From: Oscillospiraceae bacterium | GTDB taxonomy: Bacteria > Bacillota > Clostridia > Oscillospirales > Acutalibacteraceae | Assembly (NCBI GenBank): GCA_022650485.1 | Contig: JALCPP010000001.1 | Span: 62,001-126,000 of the forward strand | Length of the DNA stretch: 64,000 nt | Reading direction: 5' to 3' | Part shown: piece after piece, positions 42,082-50,557 of the stretch | Layout of the letters: every line of letters starts with the position of its first letter | Position numbering within the stretch: position 1 is the stretch's first letter | The notes under the pieces: model-generated | Database searches by the model: none | What the model was told of the DNA's origin: nothing | Seen by the model: only the letters and a program-made list of their open reading frames with translations | Translations under genes and position numbers: made by a program

Positions 42082-42933
42082 ATGAATCGATCAAAGAGTT
42101 TTCATCCACTGCAGCCCGGCTTTGAGAAGAACTTTTATTTGTATTCCGAGATAGAGCCGACTTCGAGCGATTTTTCAAAATGTATTTTGTTTTATTATGA
42201 AATGGCCACAGGACCATTTGCATTAAGTTTTATTCCGGTTCTGCCAGACGGCTGTACAGACCTTGTGTTTATTCGGGACAAAAACGGCTGCCGAACCAGT
42301 CTTTTGGGAACGTCTGATTCTTTAGCCGGCGCATGTTGCGGGGAAAATACTTTTATTTTCGGGGCTCGCTTTGCACCGGGTAAGTTCTATTCTTTTTTTC
42401 CTGTTCAGGCCTGTGAGTATTTATCTGCACAAATTTCATTTGATAGTTTTTACAGTGAGAGTAAGATGTTGACGCAAGAAGTACTTTGTGCGGATTCTTT
42501 TCAAAAGCGGATTGGTATTTTAGAGCAGTTCTTACGCCGGAATAAGCAGAATCAGGACCCACAAAATGCCCGGTTGGTTTCTTATTGTGTGGCGCGTCTG
42601 ATTACGAGCCGAGGAAATTTGACGGTTCAGCAACTGGGGAAGGACACGGCCTTTAGTACTCGATATCTTAACAAATTGTTTCAAAAAATGGTTGGATTAT
42701 CGCCAAAGCAATTTTCTGAAATTTTGCGAATTCAATATTCGGTTCAATATATCATTTCGGGTGCATACTCAAATTTAGCGGAAGTATCGGCCGAAAGCGG
42801 ATATTATGATCAATCGCACATGAACCGTGCCTGTTTAAAATATTTAAATTGCACTTCAAGTTCTGTAAAGCGCGACAGCTTTTTTACGGCAAACCGCGTT
42901 GCGCTTCCTAATATTTACTCATTTTACAGTTGA
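42082..42933 (+). CDS. AraC family transcriptional regulator
   Basis: A 283-residue regulator. The N-terminal part has the DUF6597-type pattern PVLPDGCTDLVFIRDKNG and GARFAPGKFYSFFP; the C-terminal AraC DNA-binding domain (about 165-265) has LTVQQLGKDTAFSTRYLNKLF and AEVSAESGYYDQSHMNRA. Start ATG 42082 is favoured; an extension to TTG 42064 is possible, and neither has a strong ribosome-binding site. The long structured leader precedes it. It may regulate the dipeptidase and acetamidase genes that follow on the other strand, but no operator repeats were found. Confidence 0.85.
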   Translation: MNRSKSFHPLQPGFEKNFYLYSEIEPTSSDFSKCILFYYEMATGPFALSFIPVLPDGCTDLVFIRDKNGCRTSLLGTSDSLAGACCGENTFIFGARFAPGKFYSFFPVQACEYLSAQISFDSFYSESKMLTQEVLCADSFQKRIGILEQFLRRNKQNQDPQNARLVSYCVARLITSRGNLTVQQLGKDTAFSTRYLNKLFQKMVGLSPKQFSEILRIQYSVQYIISGAYSNLAEVSAESGYYDQSHMNRACLKYLNCTSSSVKRDSFFTANRVALPNIYSFYS

Positions 42934-42990
42934 CTTTTTCTGCTATACAATTATATCAGACTTCGTATCAGTCATTTTCATTTCATAAGA

Positions 42991-43049
42991 GGAACCGCAC
43001 CGGAATATGAAAAGCATGGCATTTTCATAGAAGATCCGGGTGCGGTTCC
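42991..43049. terminator. Long bidirectional hairpin between AraC and C69 genes
   Basis: GGAACCGCACCGGA (42991-43004) pairs with TCCGGGTGCGGTTCC (43035-43049) with one bulge. Inside it TATGAAAA and TTTTCATA form a further 8-bp stem. It sits between converging genes. Confidence 0.75.
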
Positions 43050-43084
43050 GTTTATGTATGTATGAAATTAAATGAAAACAGGTT

Positions 43085-44506
43085 TTACAGCGGCATTGCT
43101 ACATCTTTTCTGAGCTGTGCCAGGTAATCTTTTCGATACACTTCTCCTGGATGTTTCTTCAGGTCATTTTCAATTTTTTCTGTAATTTCAGATACAGCAG
43201 TGCGAACTCTGGTTACGCATTCATCTGAAAAATGATTCAAAAGTACGGCTGCTTCTTCTTTGTTTCCCATGTCAAGCAAACGTTCCGCTTTGGCTTCATT
43301 AATGGCGGCTTTTTCACGGAAATCTTTTTCCATCGGGGTCCTTACATCATGGAGAAAACCAATATATTTCGCGTAATTTTCTTCAATATCTAAGCACATC
43401 CTGTGGACTCTCCACCAGAATGAATCATCGCTGTAATTTTCAGAGCCCTTGAGCAGGTCTTTCGGGGCCTTATAATTGGTGTTATAGAACGGAATAAAGA
43501 AAGTGGAACATGGAGCACACATGGACCCCCAATAGGTAAAAATCAACTCTTCGTGTTTTGACTCGTGCAGTTCAACCACGCCGCTGCCAGCGGTGTGGCA
43601 GGCACTTGCAACCGATGCTCCCGGCAATGGCGGCACGCTGTGCATGCAGATGGAAACATTGCAGACAGCGGTTGGGTCCCAGCGTGGCTCTATGATTTCT
43701 CCTTCATAATGATCGCGGAGGATTGACTGAAAATGTTCCACGGTCAGTTTCCCCTGATTTTGACCAAGCAGTTTTTGCGAACGTTTATAGCGGGGGTATC
43801 CACCAATATCCGGAAGCCTGAAATCAATGAATGATTTTGCAAAATTGAACGGAGTTCCCTGTGTGTGAACGCCGTGGGCAATTGCATATTTTTCCAGCCC
43901 GTCCGAGCATTCATCATAATCGCTTTCAATGGTGTAAATGTTGGATAAACTATCAAAATTCTTTACTTTTTTGGCCACCCAATGCCGCTCGACGGTTTCC
44001 AGCTTCCATGCTTCCTTTTGGTCAGCCAGAATAAACATATTCTGATATTCTTCGGTGGTTTTGGCGTTAAAAAAGCAAATTGCTCCCTGACCATATTTTT
44101 CAAGCAGGTCAATAATGACGTGCATTGCCTCATGAGCGGTATTGCCGCGTTCTAATCCAAGCCGCACCAAATCCATACCGTTTAATCCATTGGTTACTTC
44201 CACGGAAATGTTTGGGAAAGTGGCTTCGTTTCCAATCGCAACACCGTGATCGTTTACTCCAAGCTCAACACCCCATGTGAACCATGGCCTTGATCCGACG
44301 ATTGCGTTAGTCTTTTCAACCTGATCTATGGTTAAATCGGTGCATTTCAGTTTGCTTCCTTTTGGGTGCTCGGCAGCCGGAACAAAAAGCAGCGGCTGCG
44401 ATTCCGTCATGGGGCGGTCACTGCTTTTCGCAAAGATGGTATTCTTTTTCGCTGTCGAATTGCCTAATGCAACGATTGTATCACAAGAAGGAAGTGCGGT
44501 TTTCAT
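43085..44506 (-). CDS. C69 family dipeptidase
   Basis: A 473-residue enzyme of peptidase family C69 (PepDA type), an N-terminal nucleophile hydrolase. Cys8 in LPSCDTIVALGNST is the expected nucleophile, exposed after removal of the first residues. The following SSDRPMTESQPL and FTWGVELGVNDHGVAIGNEA are family patterns. It hydrolyses dipeptides of broad specificity. Start ATG 44506 has AAAGG about eight bases upstream; the earlier ATG 44515 is too close to it and is rejected. No signal peptide. Confidence 0.93.
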   Translation of the reverse strand: MKTALPSCDTIVALGNSTAKKNTIFAKSSDRPMTESQPLLFVPAAEHPKGSKLKCTDLTIDQVEKTNAIVGSRPWFTWGVELGVNDHGVAIGNEATFPNISVEVTNGLNGMDLVRLGLERGNTAHEAMHVIIDLLEKYGQGAICFFNAKTTEEYQNMFILADQKEAWKLETVERHWVAKKVKNFDSLSNIYTIESDYDECSDGLEKYAIAHGVHTQGTPFNFAKSFIDFRLPDIGGYPRYKRSQKLLGQNQGKLTVEHFQSILRDHYEGEIIEPRWDPTAVCNVSICMHSVPPLPGASVASACHTAGSGVVELHESKHEELIFTYWGSMCAPCSTFFIPFYNTNYKAPKDLLKGSENYSDDSFWWRVHRMCLDIEENYAKYIGFLHDVRTPMEKDFREKAAINEAKAERLLDMGNKEEAAVLLNHFSDECVTRVRTAVSEITEKIENDLKKHPGEVYRKDYLAQLRKDVAMPL

Positions 44507-44613
44507 AAGATTCATCCTTTCCAGATTAAAATATTTTATCACTGGACGATGCTTTCAATGATTTTGAGCTGAAGCGGGATGCGGCTCAGGGCTTTTTTAT
44601 CGGCCGCAGATTT

Positions 44614-45594
44614 TCAGGTAAGAAATTTTTTGGGGAACTGTACGCCGCAAACGAAGAATGGATCAGACATTTGATACACATTGACTCTTGTACCCGGATT
44701 GGCAGTCATATGCAGATACGCTTCTTTTTTGCTAAAGCCGTAGTCCTCTACGAGCCATTTCATCATATTGACAAAGCAGTTATCCATAGCAAATGCGTGA
44801 GTGCCTGAGTTAGCACAGGAATCGCACTGAATAATAGAATCGGGCGTTTCAATTCTCGCCGTGCCGGGGATTCGTTTGTTTTTAATAATGTCGACACTCA
44901 GGACGACTTCCGCGTAAGTTTCATTTGCAATACCGGTCAGCTCGGAATCACCCATAGAAGCGTGAACATCGCCCACAAACAGCAGGCCGCCCTGATTAAA
45001 GCTGTTTAGATAGACCGTGTTGCCTTTGCAAACGTCTCTGATATCCTGATTGCCGCCGTATGGTCCCTGGCAGGTCAGACTATTAACAACCCCGCGTCCT
45101 TTTTGGGGGGCGGTCAAGATGGTGCCGATATGTGGGTTTAGCTTCCAAGTCCATTTATGGTTGTTGATTTCAAACAATGCGGTTCCGTCACTGGTTGTTC
45201 CGCTTGGGCCAGGCAGATTTTTGATAATATGACCATAGTTCCCGAAGCAATCTTCCCAACCGGCTTTATCCTGAAGAATACCGGCACCGGCAAGGGTTCC
45301 TGTCCAGCCTTTTTCTCCCGGAACGATATCCCAAATATGTATCGCTAAAAGATCGCCCTCTTCAATGCCTTCAATATAGATAGGGCCGGCTAAAGGATTG
45401 GCATTAAAAGGAACAGCTTTCAACCTTGGCAGTTCTTCTTCTGTAAAAGGACCATTTCCTCTTTTGATTACTTCCTGCTCAAAATTGTCTTCTGTTTCAA
45501 CTTTAAATTTTTCACCCGGTTTTACCGTAAGAACAGGCTTTGATTTTGGGTCAATTTCGTAAACTAAAGCGTTTTCCCTTTTGATCACTTGCAT
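44614..45594 (-). CDS. Acetamidase/formamidase family protein
   Basis: A 326-residue enzyme of the acetamidase/formamidase (FmdA_AmdA) family. Markers include NPLAGPIYIEGIEEGDLLAIHI near 75, HIGTILTAP in the middle, and GDVHASMGDSELTG with its acidic cluster near 215. Such enzymes hydrolyse formamide, acetamide or short amides to ammonia and the acid. Start ATG 45594 follows GGAGGTG, the best site nearby; ATG 45609 lies on top of it. It is upstream of and co-directional with the dipeptidase, 107 bases apart. Confidence 0.93.
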   Translation of the reverse strand: MQVIKRENALVYEIDPKSKPVLTVKPGEKFKVETEDNFEQEVIKRGNGPFTEEELPRLKAVPFNANPLAGPIYIEGIEEGDLLAIHIWDIVPGEKGWTGTLAGAGILQDKAGWEDCFGNYGHIIKNLPGPSGTTSDGTALFEINNHKWTWKLNPHIGTILTAPQKGRGVVNSLTCQGPYGGNQDIRDVCKGNTVYLNSFNQGGLLFVGDVHASMGDSELTGIANETYAEVVLSVDIIKNKRIPGTARIETPDSIIQCDSCANSGTHAFAMDNCFVNMMKWLVEDYGFSKKEAYLHMTANPGTRVNVYQMSDPFFVCGVQFPKKFLT

Positions 45595-45666
45595 ATTTGG
45601 CACCTCCATATTTAGTAATGAAAAGATTTATGAAACAGCGGTCAGATGATTTGAATATTCCAGTGA

Positions 45667-45686
45667 TTACATGGTGCTAACCTCCC
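45667..45686 (-). promoter_or_regulatory. Start-stop mini-ORF with strong ribosome-binding site
   Basis: On the minus strand GGGAGGTT (45679-45686) is followed, at an ideal 8-base distance from GGAGG, by ATG (45672-45670) and immediately TAA (45669-45667). It would load a ribosome that stops at once, about 70 bases before the acetamidase start. Confidence 0.5.
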
Positions 45687-45960
45687 TGCTTTGTAGCTTT
45701 ATGTTTGACAGCAAAATAATGAGCTGTTTTTTCTTGCATGAAACGGAAACAACGTCATTCAGGGTAATCCGCTGTATTTGTAAAACAGATGCTATACATA
45801 AATATTAATAATATTATAATTTAATATCTAGTAAATTTAGGAACAAATATACAAAAATTGTTGTAGCCGCTGCTTGCTAACTTAGCGATCGTACTCAAAC
45901 AGGAATTTCTACAGTACTTTGGGGGACTCATTTAAAAAATATTATTTGCAGCCATAACAG

Positions 45961-46003
45961 AAAAAGAAGCGAGTACCTGTTTTTTAGGTACCCACTTCTT
46001 TTC
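45961..46003 (-). terminator. Terminator after the PH-domain gene
   Basis: AAAAGAAG and CTTCTTTT, with GTACCT and AGGTAC inside, form an interrupted stem around TTTTTT. It can act in both directions. Confidence 0.8.
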
Positions 46004-46043
46004 TGTTACGCAGAATCGCTTGGCATAGATTTGGATGAACTTT

Positions 46044-46418
46044 TTATAATACAAATTCACTGATTGCACGGCAAATTCCCGGCACGTCGGCATGGCTGAC
46101 AAATTCAAGTTTTACTTTACCAAGGCCGGAAAACCATAATTCCAGTTCACTGTCAATGTCGAACACACCGGCTGTTTCTACCGAATATGCCTGAATTTTG
46201 CTGTAGGGGAGGGAAGAAAAATCTTTTTTCTTTCCGGTCAGTCCCTTTACGTTGACTGCAATGATTCGTTTATTTGTAAACACAATATAATCACGAATGC
46301 TTTGGAATGCGGAAAGAATCACTTCACCTTGAATGAAAAGAGGCTCCAGCTGAGTCTGAAATTTGGATGTGTCTACGGGTTTCAGCTTTAAAAAATTCGC
46401 ATTTTGAAAATCAACCAT
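46044..46418 (-). CDS. Bacterial PH domain protein
   Basis: A 124-residue protein that is a single bacterial PH domain (bPH_2/YdjZ-like). The core strands read FIQGEVILSAFQSIRDYIVFTNKRIIAVN, then KKDFSSLPYSKIQAYSVET, and the end helix is DVPGICRAISEFVL. The TNKR turn is the usual marker of this fold. Function of the family is mostly unknown. It has the ATG start at 46418 behind AAAGGAGAAAG and ends in the hairpin at 45961. Confidence 0.9.
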   Translation of the reverse strand: MVDFQNANFLKLKPVDTSKFQTQLEPLFIQGEVILSAFQSIRDYIVFTNKRIIAVNVKGLTGKKKDFSSLPYSKIQAYSVETAGVFDIDSELELWFSGLGKVKLEFVSHADVPGICRAISEFVL

Positions 46419-46624
46419 TTTTCTTTCTCCTTTATATATCGTGAATATTTATCATTTTAAAAAGCGGATATCTATGAATTCCTTCGTATTGCAAGGAAGC
46501 AAGAGTGATTACGGAACGGATTGTTCGGCGAAAAGTGAAAAAATTTATTTTTCCACTTTAATATATTGTACCGCTTTGAAAAACCAATTACAACATTTCC
46601 CTCCTTCTTTTCAAAACGGAAATG
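46419..46624. other. Gap between the PH-domain gene and the rib operon
   Basis: No credible gene. CAACATTTCC (46591-46600) and GGAAATGTTG (46618-46627) form a perfect 10-bp stem followed by a T-run (46629-46635). This hairpin overlaps the -35 box of the rib promoter and could end transcripts arriving from upstream. Confidence 0.55.
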
Positions 46625-46652
46625 TTGATTTTTTTGTGAGGAAGCGTATAAT
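46625..46652 (+). promoter_or_regulatory. Sigma-A promoter of the riboflavin operon
   Basis: TTGATT (46625-46630), a 16-bp spacer and TATAAT (46647-46652), just ahead of the FMN aptamer. Confidence 0.75.
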
Positions 46653-46678
46653 AAATTTAACAACTGAATTTATTACAA

Positions 46679-46812
46679 TGTCTTCAGGGCAGGGTGAAAT
46701 TCCCGATCGGCGGTGACAGTCCGCGAGCGCGTATGCGCAGGACTTGACGTAGTGTTCAAGTCAGGATTTGGTGAAACTCCAAAACCGACAGTATAGTCTG
46801 GATAGAAGAAGA
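46679..46812 (+). ncRNA. FMN riboswitch aptamer (RFN element)
   Basis: The conserved RFN blocks are all present in order: AGGGCAGGGTGAAATTCCCG, ATCGGCGGT, CAGTCCGCGAGC, GATTTGGTGAAACTCC, AAAACCGACAGT, and the closing GGATAGAAGAAGA. Binding of FMN should favour the terminator at 46926 and switch off the riboflavin genes. The expression platform of more than 100 nt between aptamer and terminator is longer than usual. Confidence 0.97.
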
Positions 46813-46925
46813 TGTGTTGAAATTGTATGTGATGCCGAAGTAACGTTCGACGACGTTTTGTCATACCGTCAGTGCGGTTTTTACTGTGCTGGGCGGGTTT
46901 TCTTGGCATTCAATACACCTGAATT

Positions 46926-46973
46926 TTAACACCTGAAAGGCATTCCTAATGCTTTCAGGTGTTAATTTTTTTT
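46926..46973 (+). terminator. Riboswitch terminator ahead of ribD
   Basis: TTAACACCTGAAAG and CTTTCAGGTGTTAA are perfectly complementary over 14 bp, the loop is about 12 bases, and eight T follow. It ends right before the ribD ribosome-binding site, the standard place for FMN-controlled attenuation. Confidence 0.93.
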
Positions 46974-46987
46974 AAGAGGTGTTGCTG

Positions 46988-48091
46988 TTGGCGGACGAAA
47001 CTTACATGAATCTGGCGCTGGACTGTGCCAGGAAAGGCTGTGGATGGGTTAACCCGAACCCGATGGTTGGCGCTGTGATTGTGAAAGACGGCAGTGTCAT
47101 CGGGCGTGGCTTTCACCAGAAGTATGGAGGACTTCACGCGGAGCGGAATGCGCTGGCTTCCTGCACGGAGTCTCCCCAGGGGGCAACGCTGTATGTAACC
47201 CTGGAGCCCTGCTGTCACTACGGAAAGACCCCGCCGTGCACGGAAGCAATTCTGAAAAGCGGAATTCGCCGCGTGGTGGTTGGTGCAGTTGACCCGAATC
47301 CGCTGGTCGCCGGAAAAGGAATTCAGATTTTACGCCGCCATGGAATTGAAGTTACGGAAGGCATATTGCGTGAAGCCTGTACCACACTCAACAAGGTGTT
47401 TTTCCACTTTATCCGCACTGGAAAGCCATACGTTGTCATGAAATACGCAATGACAATGGATGGAAAAATCGCGACCCGCACCGGAGCATCCAAATGGATT
47501 ACGAGCGAAGCTGCCCGCAAGCGGGTTCAAAAGGACAGGCATCGCTTTGCCGCAATTATGGTAGGCGTTGGTACCGTTATTGCTGACAATCCGCTTTTAA
47601 CCTGCCGCCTGCCGAACAGCAAAAATCCTGTTCGTATTCTTTGTGATTCAAGGCTGAGAACACCGCTGAAATCACAAATTGTTCAGACTGCGGGACAAAT
47701 CCGCACCATTCTTGTCACTTGTTCATCCGATGAAGACCGCGCACGGCCCTACCGTACCGCGGGATGCGAAATGCTGATTCTTCCATCCAAGGGCGGGCAT
47801 GTTGATTTACAGGCGCTGATGGCGGTGCTTGGGAAAAAAGAGATTGACAGCATTTTGCTGGAGGGCGGCGGCACGCTGAACTGGGCGGCAATGCAAAGCG
47901 GCATTGTCAGCGGGGTACAGGCTTATCTGGCACCGAAGCTGTTTGGCGGTGCCGGCGCGAAATCCCCTGTGGGGGGAATCGGAGTGGAACGACCGGAAGA
48001 CGCATTTCGGCTTACTTCGCCGCAAATCATTCGGTTGGGCAGCGATGCTTTATTGGAAAGCGAGGTGCTTCCATGTTTACAGGGATTGTAG
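46988..48091 (+). CDS. ribD: Riboflavin biosynthesis protein RibD
   Basis: A bifunctional deaminase-reductase of 367 residues. The N-terminal deaminase (about 1-145) has HAERNAL and PCCHYGKTPPC zinc motifs. The C-terminal reductase has MKYAMTMDGKIAT and SKWITSEAAR, then DSILLEGGGTLN. It converts the GTP-derived pyrimidine to the ribitylamino form. Start TTG 46988 is spaced correctly from AAGAGG at 46973-46978; GTG 46979 sits on top of that site. First gene of ribD-ribE-ribBA-ribH. Confidence 0.96.
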   Translation: MADETYMNLALDCARKGCGWVNPNPMVGAVIVKDGSVIGRGFHQKYGGLHAERNALASCTESPQGATLYVTLEPCCHYGKTPPCTEAILKSGIRRVVVGAVDPNPLVAGKGIQILRRHGIEVTEGILREACTTLNKVFFHFIRTGKPYVVMKYAMTMDGKIATRTGASKWITSEAARKRVQKDRHRFAAIMVGVGTVIADNPLLTCRLPNSKNPVRILCDSRLRTPLKSQIVQTAGQIRTILVTCSSDEDRARPYRTAGCEMLILPSKGGHVDLQALMAVLGKKEIDSILLEGGGTLNWAAMQSGIVSGVQAYLAPKLFGGAGAKSPVGGIGVERPEDAFRLTSPQIIRLGSDALLESEVLPCLQGL

Positions 48092-48711
48092 AAGAAACGG
48101 GAACGGTTCGTTCCATCAAAAAAGGGGTACATTCCGCTGTTGTAACCATTGGCGCATCGGTGGTTTTGAATAATCTAAAACAGGGTGATAGTGTTGCGGT
48201 TAACGGCGTATGTTTAACGGTCGTTGCTCTTTCAGAAGGGTCCTTTTCCGCCGATGTGATGCATGAAACTTTGGAGCGTTCCAACCTCTGGGAATTGAAA
48301 GCCGGCAGCCAGGTTAATCTGGAACGCGCCATGCCTCTGAATGGACGGTTCGGCGGTCACATTGTTGCGGGGCACATCGATGGAACCGGTGTGATTCGTG
48401 GAATCAAAACGGATGCGAACGCCGTCTGGTTTACCATCCACGCGTCCCCTGGTATTATGCGGTATGTAATAGAAAAAGGTTCCCTTGCGGTTGACGGCAT
48501 TAGTCTGACTGTGGCCGATGTGTCACAGCATGATTTCAGCGTTTCTGTCATTCCGCACACCGCCCAAAACACGACACTGGGCGGGAAACGTGTGGGAGAT
48601 ACGGTTAACCTGGAAAACGACTGTATTGGGAAGTATGTGGAACAATTGCTTTGCGGCTCGGTGAGGCACGGCAACCTTTCAAAGGACTTTCTTAGAAAAT
48701 ATGGATTTTAG
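48073..48711 (+). CDS. ribE: Riboflavin synthase alpha subunit
   Basis: A 212-residue riboflavin synthase with its two homologous lumazine-binding halves. Each starts with the family pattern: [12 protein letters not shown] at residue 1 and, in the second half, [12 protein letters not shown] near 96. The conserved [11 protein letters not shown] and [11 protein letters not shown] segments lie in the first and second halves. It dismutates two 6,7-dimethyl-8-ribityllumazine to make riboflavin. It overlaps ribD by 19 bases. The order and coupling fit a single transcript. Confidence 0.96.
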   Translation: MFTGIVEETGTVRSIKKGVHSAVVTIGASVVLNNLKQGDSVAVNGVCLTVVALSEGSFSADVMHETLERSNLWELKAGSQVNLERAMPLNGRFGGHIVAGHIDGTGVIRGIKTDANAVWFTIHASPGIMRYVIEKGSLAVDGISLTVADVSQHDFSVSVIPHTAQNTTLGGKRVGDTVNLENDCIGKYVEQLLCGSVRHGNLSKDFLRKYGF

Positions 48712-48722
48712 GAGGAATCGTT

Positions 48723-49922
48723 ATGTTCCGGTTCAATACAATAGAAGAAGCGCTTGATACTTTGCGCCAAGGGAAAATTATTTTGGTAACAGACGATGAA
48801 AACAGAGAAAACGAAGGCGATTTTATCTGTGCCGCCGAATTTGCCACGACGGAAAATGTCAATTTTATGGCGGCGCATGGCAAAGGGCTGATTTGTATGC
48901 CTATGAGCATTGGACTTTGCAAAAAGCTGCGGTTTCCGCAAATGGTTTCAGACAACACGGACAACCACGAAACGGCATTTACGGTTTCGGTTGATCATGT
49001 CAGCACTACTACGGGAATTTCTGCTGAGGAACGGGGAATCACTGCCCGTGCCTGTGTGAGTGAAAGTGCAAAGCCGGAAGATTTTCGCCGCCCCGGTCAT
49101 ATGTTCCCGCTCATGGCAAAGACGAAGGGCGTTCTGGAGCGAAACGGCCATACGGAGGCTACGGTGGATCTGATGCGGTTTGCAGGGCTGAAAGAATGCG
49201 GTCTGTGCTGTGAAGTTATGGGCGCGGACGGCAAAATGATGCGGACCCCGGAATTGATAAAGCTGGCTCAAAAATGGGGCCTGCCCTTCATCACAATTCG
49301 AGCGTTACAGGATTACAGGAAAAGACATGACAAGCTTGTGGAACATGTCGCCACCGCACGGATGCCGACCCGGTACGGAAACTTTACTGCGTACGGCTAT
49401 GTCAACAAGCTCAACGGGGAACATCATGTCGCGCTTGTGAAGGGGGAAATCGGGGATGGCGAAAATCTGTTGTGCCGTGTCCACTCCGAATGCCTGACCG
49501 GTGATGCGTTCGGTTCCCTGCGCTGCGACTGCGGGCAGCAGTTCGCGTCCGCAATGAAGCAGATTGAGCGGGAAGGCCGGGGAATCATGCTCTACATGCG
49601 GCAGGAAGGGCGCGGAATTGGGCTGATGAATAAATTGCGTGCCTATGAATTGCAGGACCAGGGGATGGACACGTTGGAGGCAAACGAGGCGCTTGGCTTT
49701 GCAGGGGATTTAAGAGAGTACTTTATCGGGGCTCAGATTCTTCATGATTTGGGGGCTAAAACGCTGCGGCTTTTAACGAATAACCCGGACAAGGTATATC
49801 AGCTGGCAGACTTTGGCATGGAGATTGTGGAACGAGTGCCCATCCAGATGGAAGCAACCCCCTATGATTTGTTTTACTTAAAGACGAAACAAGTGAAGAT
49901 GGGCCATATTTTGAATTATTAA
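48723..49922 (+). CDS. ribBA: Bifunctional DHBP synthase and GTP cyclohydrolase II
   Basis: A 399-residue fusion. The N-terminal RibB half (1-200) has [11 protein letters not shown] and the HRPGHMFPL-like region [10 protein letters not shown] with the acidic catalytic residues. The C-terminal RibA half (about 205-399) has [20 protein letters not shown], whose Cys residues bind the catalytic zinc, and [10 protein letters not shown]. The two activities start both branches of riboflavin synthesis. It follows ribE by 11 bases with AGGAGG upstream. Confidence 0.97.
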   Translation: MFRFNTIEEALDTLRQGKIILVTDDENRENEGDFICAAEFATTENVNFMAAHGKGLICMPMSIGLCKKLRFPQMVSDNTDNHETAFTVSVDHVSTTTGISAEERGITARACVSESAKPEDFRRPGHMFPLMAKTKGVLERNGHTEATVDLMRFAGLKECGLCCEVMGADGKMMRTPELIKLAQKWGLPFITIRALQDYRKRHDKLVEHVATARMPTRYGNFTAYGYVNKLNGEHHVALVKGEIGDGENLLCRVHSECLTGDAFGSLRCDCGQQFASAMKQIEREGRGIMLYMRQEGRGIGLMNKLRAYELQDQGMDTLEANEALGFAGDLREYFIGAQILHDLGAKTLRLLTNNPDKVYQLADFGMEIVERVPIQMEATPYDLFYLKTKQVKMGHILNY

Positions 49923-49936
49923 AAGGAGATTTTATC

Positions 49937-50407
49937 ATGAATATTTATGAAGGAAAACTGGTGCCGAAAGAAATAAGAGTTGGCATAGTGGCGGCGCGTT
50001 TTAATGAATTTATTACGTCAAAGCTGCTGTCCGGCGCTTTGGACGGGTTGAAACGGCATAATGTACCGGATGACAGGATTGATGTCGCATGGGTTCCCGG
50101 TGCCTTTGAAATCCCGCTGATTGCTTCTAAAATGGCAAACAGCGGAAAATATGATGCGGTCATCTGCCTGGGTGCTGTGATCCGGGGCAGCACAAGCCAT
50201 TATGATTATGTCTGTAATGAGGTTTCAAAGGGCATTGCGCAGGCGGCGCTCGCCAGCGGAATCCCGGTGATGTTCGGCGTGCTTACAACGGAAAATATCG
50301 AGCAGGCCATTGAGCGCGCCGGTACGAAATCCGGCAACAAAGGTTTTGAATGTGCGCAGGGTGCGATTGAAATGGCGAATCTGCTGGGTGAACTGGGTTT
50401 GTCGTGA
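49937..50407 (+). CDS. ribH: 6,7-dimethyl-8-ribityllumazine synthase
   Basis: A 156-residue lumazine synthase. Visible motifs are [19 protein letters not shown] at the N-terminus, [15 protein letters not shown] near 52, and the active-site [21 protein letters not shown] with its catalytic His. [12 protein letters not shown] closes the pattern. It joins ribitylaminouracil and dihydroxybutanone phosphate. It is the last gene of the operon. No clear terminator is seen before 50558. Confidence 0.97.
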   Translation: MNIYEGKLVPKEIRVGIVAARFNEFITSKLLSGALDGLKRHNVPDDRIDVAWVPGAFEIPLIASKMANSGKYDAVICLGAVIRGSTSHYDYVCNEVSKGIAQAALASGIPVMFGVLTTENIEQAIERAGTKSGNKGFECAQGAIEMANLLGELGLS

Positions 50408-50557
50408 TTTCATTACTGATACAGCCGGTGCAAAAGCATATTTTTTCTCTTCCGCCATATCTTTGAAAAAGGATTGATTTTGGCCTGCCCTTGTTGCTGC
50501 CTAAAAAGAATGGTCAATCCGTCGTGGCAGAAGATGTGTGGAAGGGAATGAGCTGAT

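Larger units (their letters stand above)
45595..46043. other. AT-rich gap upstream of the acetamidase gene
   Basis: No coding region. On the minus strand it holds the start-stop pair at 45667-45686, a small hairpin (AACAGC and GCTGT around 45712-45736) and long AT tracts at about 45800-45850 that could hold the amidase promoter, though no pair of boxes at 16-18 bp is convincing. The terminator of the PH-domain gene lies at 45961-46003. Confidence 0.5.

Noticed and set aside
46441-46716. A 91-codon frame before the FMN riboswitch
   Set aside because: It runs through the rib promoter and into the aptamer; no ribosome-binding site and no family pattern.
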